In this document: in pieces, positions 23,275 through 29,078 of the stretch | How the letters are laid out: every line of letters begins with the position of its first letter | How positions within the stretch are numbered: position 1 is the stretch's first letter | Source of the DNA: Phycisphaerales bacterium UBA2218 | GTDB lineage: Bacteria > Planctomycetota > Phycisphaerae > Sedimentisphaerales > Anaerobacaceae | DNA length: 29,078 bases | Direction: 5' to 3' | Assembly: GCA_002327785.1 (NCBI GenBank) | Contig: DCUI01000112.1 | Span: forward strand, 1 to 29,078 | Made by a program: the position numbers and the translations under genes | Notes under the pieces: generated by a model | The model's database searches: none | What the model was told of the DNA's origin: nothing | Seen by the model: only the letters and a program-made list of their open reading frames with translations

Positions 23275-24698
23275 ATATGACATCCCGTCCCGACTCGCGG
23301 GACCGTCCCGAATACGAAACCTCTCTGGGCTATATGCTGAAGCTCTCCGGGCCGATGATCGTCTCGACTATCTCCCTGACGCTCATGCAGTTCATCGACC
23401 GTATCATGATCTCCCGGCTCGGGACGGATGCACTGGCAGCGGTCCTGCCCGCCGGGTTCGTAGCCCTGCTGCCCGGCGGCTTCGCCCTCGGCGCGATGAC
23501 CAGTCTCAACACCTTCGTCAGCCAGAGCCTCGGGCGAGGCGAGAAGGCCGAATGCTCCAGCTACTTCTGGCAGATGACCTACATGGGCACTCTCTACTTT
23601 CTGCTGGTCGCGGCAATCCTCTGGCCGGCAGCCCCGGCGATCTTCCGGCTAATGGGGCAGCCCGCCGGCGTGATCCAACTCGAAGTCATCTACTTTCGAA
23701 TCCTCCTGGTCGCCCACATCGCGGCCGTCATCAACTGGTCCAGCAACCAGTTCTTCATGGGGATCCACAGGCCGATCGTCACGATGTTCTCCTCCCTCAT
23801 CGGGCAGGCCGTGAACATCGTGGCCAACTACGCTCTGATCTTCGGAAAATTCGGCTTGCCCGCGATGGGGATCGCCGGCGCCGGCTGGGGCACGTGCATC
23901 GGGATCGGCGCCGCGGCCATCATCAATATGGGGGTCTTTCTGAGCAGCCCGGTCAACGAGGCGTTCCAATCCAGGAGGAGCCTCGAACCGGACCCGGCCA
24001 AGATGCGGAGCCTGCTGGCGGTGGGCGTCGCAGCGGGCGTTGGATTGGTCTTGAACGTGGCCGTTTGGGGCGTCATGCTCTCGGCGCTGGTCGGACGCTT
24101 CGGCGAAGGGGCCCTGGCGGCCACCAGCGCGGTGCTCGCCTACACGAACCTCTCGGCCATGCCCATCGTCGGCATCTCCACGGCGCTGAGCGCCTCCGTC
24201 GGCAAAGCCATCGGCGCCGGCCGGAAGGACCGTGCAGTCCAACAAACCCGGATCTGCATGAGGATGGGCATGATATACATGGGACTAACGGGCTTGTGCT
24301 TTCTCCTGTTGCGCCGCCCGCTGATGCGGTTTTGGTCACAGGACCCGAGGGTCATCCAGGCCGGGTCGCAAATCCTGATCTGTGCGGCCCTGTACCAGGT
24401 CTTCCATGCCGCCCGCATCATCTACGGCGGCGCGCTCCGCGGGGCCGGTGACACAGTCTGGCAGGCTGTCGTCGCAGGCATCGGCGCCGTGGTCATCCTG
24501 GGGATCGGAGGCTCGCTGACCGTGTGGTTCTTCCCGGAGTCCGGCGCGATCGGCCCGTGGATCGTCGCCACGCTGAGCATCGTCGCCATCGGGCTGGCGA
24601 ACCGCTGGCGGTTCTTCAGCGGACGATGGATGGAAATCGACCTGTTTCGCCACCGGGCGGCGACCGTCCCGTTGACAGCGGATCCAACCGGTGAATGA
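23271..24698 (+). CDS. MATE-family multidrug/toxin efflux transporter
   Basis: Twelve-helix inner-membrane antiporter of the MATE family, 475 residues, exporting organic cations or drugs in exchange for Na+ or H+; the actual substrate is unknown. Features: LSGPMIVSTISLTLMQFIDRIMISRLG in helix 1, GTDALAAVLPAG, LNTFVSQSLGRGEKAE after helix 2, and the second-half repeat TSAVLAYTNLSAMPIVGISTALSASVGKAIGAGRKD, then IIYGGALRGAGDTVWQA. The pattern GxG..G of both halves is typical of the family. Start ATGA-overlaps DUF167. It ends 17 bp from the convergent lipoprotein gene. Confidence 0.92.
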   Translation: MNMTSRPDSRDRPEYETSLGYMLKLSGPMIVSTISLTLMQFIDRIMISRLGTDALAAVLPAGFVALLPGGFALGAMTSLNTFVSQSLGRGEKAECSSYFWQMTYMGTLYFLLVAAILWPAAPAIFRLMGQPAGVIQLEVIYFRILLVAHIAAVINWSSNQFFMGIHRPIVTMFSSLIGQAVNIVANYALIFGKFGLPAMGIAGAGWGTCIGIGAAAIINMGVFLSSPVNEAFQSRRSLEPDPAKMRSLLAVGVAAGVGLVLNVAVWGVMLSALVGRFGEGALAATSAVLAYTNLSAMPIVGISTALSASVGKAIGAGRKDRAVQQTRICMRMGMIYMGLTGLCFLLLRRPLMRFWSQDPRVIQAGSQILICAALYQVFHAARIIYGGALRGAGDTVWQAVVAGIGAVVILGIGGSLTVWFFPESGAIGPWIVATLSIVAIGLANRWRFFSGRWMEIDLFRHRAATVPLTADPTGE

Positions 24699-24715
24699 CG
24701 GAAACCCGACGCCCC

Positions 24716-25534
24716 CTATGGGGCCTGCTCCGGCAGTTCCCTCAACTTGATATTTCGAACGGCCCCCGCGGTCATCCAGGTGGCAATCCCCAGCGGCTGC
24801 GAGAGATCGACCTCCACCCGAATGCCGATCTTGTGGTCTGTAGTATCGAAGTCAACGAGTTCTTCGCCGTCCAGCCACGCCTGGATTCGATTGGGCACGA
24901 CACGCAGGCGGACGAAGTACCATTTGCCTTTCTCGAAGTGGATCACGCGTGTCGTTTGGTTCTCGGAGGCGTCAAAATAGTCGATGCTGGACAGGCCGCA
25001 AATGCTCCCGCCCCACCCCCCAAGGACCAGGGTGCACGGCTTGTCTGCCACGGGAAAAGTCAAAGCACAGAAGAAATCATTGCCCTGGACCCGCATCGCC
25101 TCCAGGGTAATCTCATAGTTCATGCGGATCACGGGCCCGGACCAGGTAATTCCGGTCATGTAGTTGCCCATTTCCAGGTAGATGGCCCCGTCCTTGACGT
25201 AGACATCGCCCTGCCCTCCGAAATCCGTGGATTTCCACTGTCCGAGCGTCTGGCCGTCGAAAAGGCTGATCGGCTCGCCGGTCTGCGAAGCAGGCTGTTC
25301 CTGTGCTCTGGGCGTCTCTGCCGCCTGGACCTGGGGCGTCGCCACGGGCTCAACCGGGGACTGCGTCCGAGGCTGTACCTGGATGGGTTGCTCCTGCGGC
25401 TCTTTCGCAGTCCGGCAACCTCCCAGCAAGAGACCCGCCACCACGCCGGAAAGGCACCAGACCGCGATGTTATTGGTCTGGCTCGGCAATCCCGGGAAGG
25501 TCCGATACCTCTGGGCGAAACGCAAGCATCTCAT
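24716..25534 (-). CDS. DUF1080-type lipoprotein
   Basis: A 272-residue exported lipoprotein. The ATG at 25534 has a consensus AGGAGG 6 nt upstream; the frame is open further but without a ribosome site. The signal peptide has a long n-region and the lipobox LGGC (Cys40). Residues ~43-87 are a Pro/Gln-rich linker likely spanning the envelope. Residues ~88-268 are a LamG-like 3-keto-disaccharide hydrolase domain (ISLFDGQTLGQWKSTDFGG, YVKDGAIYLEMGN, YEITLEAMRVQGNDFF, GKWYFVRLRVVPNRIQAWLDGEELV). It stands alone, convergent with the MATE gene and divergent from the TPR gene. It may act on, or only bind, keto-sugars at the outer membrane. Confidence 0.85.
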   Translation of the reverse strand: MRCLRFAQRYRTFPGLPSQTNNIAVWCLSGVVAGLLLGGCRTAKEPQEQPIQVQPRTQSPVEPVATPQVQAAETPRAQEQPASQTGEPISLFDGQTLGQWKSTDFGGQGDVYVKDGAIYLEMGNYMTGITWSGPVIRMNYEITLEAMRVQGNDFFCALTFPVADKPCTLVLGGWGGSICGLSSIDYFDASENQTTRVIHFEKGKWYFVRLRVVPNRIQAWLDGEELVDFDTTDHKIGIRVEVDLSQPLGIATWMTAGAVRNIKLRELPEQAP

Positions 25535-25783
25535 AGTGTCCTCCTGACAAGACAGACAGATTTCGATTGAATAGCCTAAACGCAGGGCTACAATTGCACA
25601 AGAAGAAATCGGAGGGATCGCTTGTTTTGCGGGCCCTGTGCGCCGATGTCTCAAGCGGGTAGAACCGCATGACGATAAGAAACGTATGGGCAAGTACTTG
25701 CGCCGATACAGGCATCATACGGTGAGGTCTCCTCCCGGCAACGGGAACTGGGTTGGGCAAACAGTCAGGTTCGAGAGGGATAC

Positions 25784-27406
25784 ATGAAAAGAGTTCTTTT
25801 GTGCATCATGGTTCTCGTTTTTTCTACGCCCTGTGTGGCTTTTGGGCAACGGGTGCGCCTTGCCAACGCCGGCAAGGCGGGGCTGAAGGTCACATCCCTC
25901 GATCAGGTGCTGCGGCTCTCGGAGGAGCAGATCGATCTGGCCACCGCCACGCTGATCGCCTCGGAGTACTGGAGCGACATGGTCGCGGGCCGACGATACC
26001 TCGATGAATTGGACGCGATGGCTACGGAGATCCTGACTCGGCTGCGCCAGCAGCGAGTGCCGGTGGACTCCCGGGCTATCCCGATCATCAATCAGTACCT
26101 TTTCGAGGAACTCGGCTTCCAGACCATCTCCCACGCAGACGATCCAAACGACCTGTTCCTTCACTCCGTGATGGACCGGAGACAGGGCTATTGCCTGAGT
26201 CTCTCAATCCTTTATCTGTCCATCGCCGAGCGGCTGGGACTGGAAGCCTATGGGGTCGTGGTCCCGGGGCATTTCTTCGTCCGCTATGACGGGGGCCACG
26301 CCCGGTTCAATATCGAGACAACCAGCAACGGGGCCAGCCCGCCCGATGAGCACTACAGGGGAAAGTTCAATGTCCCCGAGAACAACCGCAACTCCATCTA
26401 TATGAAGAACCTGAACAAGCGCCAGTCCCTCGGCTGCTTCTTCAACAACCTGGGGAACGTGTACAGCGAGATCGGGGACGTGGACACCGCCATGCTGGCG
26501 CTGGAACGCGCCGTCGCCATCAACCCGACCTTGTCGGAATCCAGGGCCAACCTCGGCAACACCTACCTGCAGAAGAATCGGGTGAACGAGGCCATTCGGC
26601 AGTATCGGGCAGCCCTGGACCTGAACCCCGGCGATCCCAAGACCTACAACAACCTCGGCAACGCCTATATGGCGATCGACGAACTCAATGCGGCGGCCTC
26701 CGCCTACCGCCAGGCCATCCAACTGGACCCCAATTTCGTCGATGCCTATCGCAATATGGCCCTGCTCTTGACAAGACAGGAGCGCTATAGCCAGGCAATG
26801 ACTCAACTGAACAGGGCGCTCGCTATCGACGGTGAGAACGCGCAGATCTATAATCAACTCGGCGAGTTGCACTATCGCTTGCATGAATACGACAAAGGGC
26901 TGCAGCAGTTTCGCAAAGCAATGAATCTCAAGCCGGATTCGGCGGAAGCTCATTACGGCCTGGGGATGTGTTACGGCGGGCTGCATCAAACCGACGAGGA
27001 GATTCAGTCCTACACGCAGGCTCTGATACTCAAGCCTACGATGCTGGCGGCCCTGGTGGACCTGGGTACGGCGTACTTCAACCAGGGCCAATACGACCTG
27101 GCCATCCAGTACTACAGGCAGGCGACAATGACCAAGCCGAACGATCCGAGGATCCTGTTCAACCTGGGCTCGGCCTACCTGAAAAAGCAAGAGTGGGACC
27201 TGGCGGTTCAGGCGTACCTGCAGGTGGTCAGGATGGATTCCCGAACGGGGGATGCATACCACGCGCTGGCATACGGCTTCTACATGCTCGGCAACTATGA
27301 GCAGGCTTGGAGCCACGCGAATACAGCCAAGAGACTCGGGACGGAGATCCCGGAGGACCTGCTCAAAGCCATCCGGAGCCGGCTGAAGCAACCCGCCCAA
27401 GGCTGA
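25784..27406 (+). CDS. Exported SirB1/transglutaminase-like protein with TPR array
   Basis: A 540-residue exported protein. The signal peptide is residues 1-21 (RVLLCIMVLVFSTPCVAFG). Residues ~40-215 resemble the SirB1/transglutaminase-like fold: RRQGYCLSLSILYLSIAERLGL with the candidate Cys, and YGVVVPGHFFVRY with the candidate His. From about 220 to 530 come eight to nine tetratricopeptide repeats with the usual NLGNVYSEIGDVDTAMLALERAVAINP-like 34-residue period. The TPR part suggests protein-protein contacts in the periplasm. Whether the Cys/His pair is catalytic is unknown. GAGAGGG precedes the ATG. It is transcribed alone, divergent from the DUF1080 lipoprotein. Confidence 0.85.
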   Translation: MKRVLLCIMVLVFSTPCVAFGQRVRLANAGKAGLKVTSLDQVLRLSEEQIDLATATLIASEYWSDMVAGRRYLDELDAMATEILTRLRQQRVPVDSRAIPIINQYLFEELGFQTISHADDPNDLFLHSVMDRRQGYCLSLSILYLSIAERLGLEAYGVVVPGHFFVRYDGGHARFNIETTSNGASPPDEHYRGKFNVPENNRNSIYMKNLNKRQSLGCFFNNLGNVYSEIGDVDTAMLALERAVAINPTLSESRANLGNTYLQKNRVNEAIRQYRAALDLNPGDPKTYNNLGNAYMAIDELNAAASAYRQAIQLDPNFVDAYRNMALLLTRQERYSQAMTQLNRALAIDGENAQIYNQLGELHYRLHEYDKGLQQFRKAMNLKPDSAEAHYGLGMCYGGLHQTDEEIQSYTQALILKPTMLAALVDLGTAYFNQGQYDLAIQYYRQATMTKPNDPRILFNLGSAYLKKQEWDLAVQAYLQVVRMDSRTGDAYHALAYGFYMLGNYEQAWSHANTAKRLGTEIPEDLLKAIRSRLKQPAQG

Positions 27407-27427
27407 GCAAGAAAATCCGCCGACCTC

Positions 27428-27456
27428 TTGACAGGATCGCGGACCTCCGGTAGAAT
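27428..27456 (+). promoter_or_regulatory. Near-consensus sigma-70 promoter of coaE
   Basis: TTGACA (27428-27433), 17-nt spacer, TAGAAT (27451-27456): a perfect -35 and a five-of-six -10. RNA would start near 27463. The TTG of the -35 box is also the first possible start codon of the coaE frame, which this promoter rules out. Confidence 0.88.
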
Positions 27457-27496
27457 ACAGGGGCAAAGTGGGAGTCAGCAGCGTAGCTGCCTGAAT

Positions 27497-28114
27497 GTGG
27501 TCAATCCCAGCAGAAAGCCAATTATTGGGATCATCGGCGGAGTCGCCTCCGGCAAGAGCACTGTAGCGGCGGAGTTCGGAAAACTCGGCTGCCAGGTCAT
27601 CAGCGCCGATGTCATCGCTCACAAGCTACTGAAGGAAGAACCTGTTCGCGATCAGGTCTGTGAGTTGTTCGGACGGGGGATTCTTCGGCCTTCCGGCCAG
27701 ATCGATCGCAAGGAACTGGCTCGAATCGTATTTGCCGATGAAAAGAAATTGGCCGCACTGAACAAGGTGATCCATCCTCGCGTACTCCGGCGCATCGAGG
27801 AACTGATTGCCAGGTACAACTCGTGTGAGCCGATCAAGGCGATTGTACTGGATGTGCCCCTGCTGGTTGAAATCGGATGGGCAAACCGCTGTGACCGGCT
27901 GATCTTTGTCAAATGCGACCGTAAACGGCGAGCCGACAGGGCCAGGCAGGCAGGCCGCATGGACGGACAGGATGTCGATATTCGCGAAAATTTTCAGATT
28001 TCTGTGGACAAGAAGGCAGAGCTCGCCGATAATACCATAGACAACAATTCTGACTTCTTGACACTGGTCAGGCAAATCCAAGATATCTTCTCTGACATGG
28101 ATAGAAGCAGTTAG
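27497..28114 (+). CDS. coaE: Dephospho-CoA kinase
   Basis: Phosphorylates the ribose 3'-hydroxyl of dephospho-CoA, the last step of coenzyme A synthesis, in the cytoplasm. The P-loop is GGVASGKS, followed by CQVISADVIAHKLL (the family Asp), LARIVFADEKKLAALNKVIHPRV, and VLDVPLLVEIGW. The frame is open from 27428, but a promoter lies over that stretch, so translation must begin downstream of about 27463; GTG at 27497, giving VVNPSRKPIIGIIGG, is the best candidate, although its ribosome site is weak. The product is 205 residues, usual for the family. It is followed after about 220 nt by rho. Confidence 0.9.
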   Translation: MVNPSRKPIIGIIGGVASGKSTVAAEFGKLGCQVISADVIAHKLLKEEPVRDQVCELFGRGILRPSGQIDRKELARIVFADEKKLAALNKVIHPRVLRRIEELIARYNSCEPIKAIVLDVPLLVEIGWANRCDRLIFVKCDRKRRADRARQAGRMDGQDVDIRENFQISVDKKAELADNTIDNNSDFLTLVRQIQDIFSDMDRSS

Positions 28115-28263
28115 CGTGGTTTGTGTGGAAGTCATGCTATCGGCTGCCGTCTTGCCGGGCTGCGTATTGTAGCGGTGTAGTCTGAGGCGCCCATCCCCCG
28201 GAACCGCCGGAGAGAAGATACTTCACGTCGGCGACAGGCGTGTTGCCCGCATCGGTTGCGGAG

Positions 28264-28279
28264 GCAGGTGCCTACCTGC
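28264..28279 (+). promoter_or_regulatory. Hairpin in the rho leader
   Basis: GCAGGT-GCCT-ACCTGC, a perfect 6-bp stem with a 4-nt loop, about 57 nt before the rho start codon. No T-run follows. rho genes are often autoregulated through their leader, but nothing here shows that this hairpin takes part. Confidence 0.3.
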
Positions 28280-28335
28280 ACAAACAGGGGCAAGGGTGAC
28301 AGTAGAGTTTCGTATCAGAAGAAAAAGGAGTAGTT

Positions 28336-29078
28336 ATGGCTAAGGCCAAGACAACCAGAAGAAAAGGAACCAGGAGAAAGGCTGCTGGGGCGGAAATGCG
28401 GGAAGAACAGCTCGAACTATCACAAGAGCTGCAGACCGCCGCCGCGGATGAACAAGCAGCCGGTACCCAGATGGCCGAAGCTGTAGAAGGACTCGAGACC
28501 GCCGAGGGCATCGAGGTTACAGAGGAAGAATCGACTCACGCCAAGTACGAGCGAATCAAGAAGGGCAACCTGTATTTGACGGACCTCCAGCGGCTCACCG
28601 TCGGCGAGCTGCATGAGATGGCCAAGAAAGAGGGCATTACAGAGTACAGCGCCCTGAAGAAGCAGGACCTGATCTTCAGGATTCTCAAGGAGCGCATCCG
28701 CCAGAATGGGCTGATGTACGGCGAAGGCGTTCTGGAGGTCCTCCCGGACGGCTACGGGTTCCTTCGCAATCCCAGTTACAATTACCTGTCTTCCTCGGAC
28801 GACATTTACGTGTCGCCGTCGCAGATTCGGCGCTTCGGCCTGCGGACGGGCAACATCGTTTCCGGACAAATCAGGCCGCCAAAGGATTCGGAGAAGTACT
28901 TCGCCCTGCTTCGCGTCGAGGCGATCAACTTCGAGAATCCGGACCTGCTCGCGGACAAGATCGTCTTCAGCGACCTGACGCCGCTGCACCCCGAGCAACG
29001 GCTCATTCTCGAAACGGCCGGCGATGAGCTGAACATGCGAATCATCGACCTCGTGACCCCCGTGGGCAAGGGGCAGCG
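28336..29078 (+). CDS. rho: Transcription termination factor Rho (5' part, cut by window edge)
   Basis: RNA-dependent ATPase/helicase that terminates transcription. The ATG at 28336 has AAGGAG 5 nt upstream. The first ~75 residues are a charged extension: a basic Lys/Arg head (KAKTTRRKGTRRKAAG) and an acidic Glu-rich stretch. Then the Rho N-terminal helical domain (YLTDLQRLTVGELHEMAKKEGI, ALKKQDLIFRILKERI) and the cold-shock-like RNA-binding domain (GEGVLEVLPDGYGFLRNPSYNYL, DDIYVSPSQIRRFGLRTGNIVSG). The window ends in DLVTPVGKGQR, just before the Walker A motif. 247 complete codons are present. Likely transcribed with or after coaE. Confidence 0.95.
   Translation, partial: MAKAKTTRRKGTRRKAAGAEMREEQLELSQELQTAAADEQAAGTQMAEAVEGLETAEGIEVTEEESTHAKYERIKKGNLYLTDLQRLTVGELHEMAKKEGITEYSALKKQDLIFRILKERIRQNGLMYGEGVLEVLPDGYGFLRNPSYNYLSSSDDIYVSPSQIRRFGLRTGNIVSGQIRPPKDSEKYFALLRVEAINFENPDLLADKIVFSDLTPLHPEQRLILETAGDELNMRIIDLVTPVGKGQ

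Noticed and set aside
24711..24726. CCCC/GGGG inverted repeat at the convergent MATE and lipoprotein gene ends
   Set aside because: Only 4 bp of stem and no T-run on either side; not convincing as a bidirectional terminator.
1..29078. CRISPR arrays, tRNA/rRNA genes, insertion sequences and prophage
   Set aside because: No regularly spaced direct repeats, no tRNA cloverleaf with CCA-type end, no transposase and no phage structural gene were seen; the Xer protein looks like the housekeeping type.

Overview
The window looks like chromosomal DNA of a Gram-negative, GC-rich Planctomycetota bacterium, most likely of the class Phycisphaerae. This is inferred from gene content, since no search could be run. 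The markers are a HYExAFE-family protein, secreted lamin-tail/CotH-type proteins, a C-terminal DLALLASTWLN tail, several 3-keto-disaccharide hydrolase (DUF1080) proteins, a KDO-8-phosphate synthase (so a lipopolysaccharide-type envelope), and a Rho factor with a long charged N-terminus. I see no rRNA, tRNA, CRISPR array, complete insertion sequence or phage gene.

Layout. (1) 122-7022, minus strand: the housekeeping operon leuS - CYTH protein - kdsA - radical SAM protein, then a small conserved-looking protein and xerC, which ends at a clear intrinsic terminator. (2) 7173-14031, minus strand: an envelope cluster of a CotH/lamin-tail chimera, a VTC-domain polymerase, a DUF4956 membrane protein, an HlyD-type adaptor, a TolC-type lipoprotein and a secreted lamin-tail protein. 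VTC to TolC form a tight operon behind a good sigma-70 promoter. (3) 14143-16412, minus strand: ykgJ-like gene - hisS - HYExAFE gene, one operon with its own promoter. (4) 16413-18082: a decayed island holding a possible small RNA, a truncated HD-domain gene, the remains of a nucleotidyltransferase/HEPN toxin-antitoxin locus, and a palindromic repeat just upstream of the next gene. (5) 18083-22623, plus strand: a catabolic group of a uroporphyrinogen-decarboxylase-family protein, a Tat-exported Gfo/Idh/MocA oxidoreductase and a secreted fusion of a DUF1080 domain with a sugar-isomerase-type TIM barrel. (6) 22654-24698, plus: small hypothetical protein, DUF167 protein and MATE transporter, tightly packed. 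(7) A convergent DUF1080 lipoprotein (minus), then on the plus strand a SirB1-like/TPR secreted protein, coaE behind a consensus promoter, and the 5' part of rho running off the right edge.

The most unusual parts are the VTC-DUF4956-HlyD-TolC operon, which joins a polyphosphate-polymerase-like enzyme to two components of a trans-envelope export channel; the neighbouring CotH protein that has lost its kinase core by an apparent in-frame deletion; and the two-domain DUF1080/TIM-barrel enzyme next to a Tat-exported oxidoreductase, which fits extracytoplasmic 3-keto-sugar chemistry. Functions of these groups are inferred from domain content and gene order.
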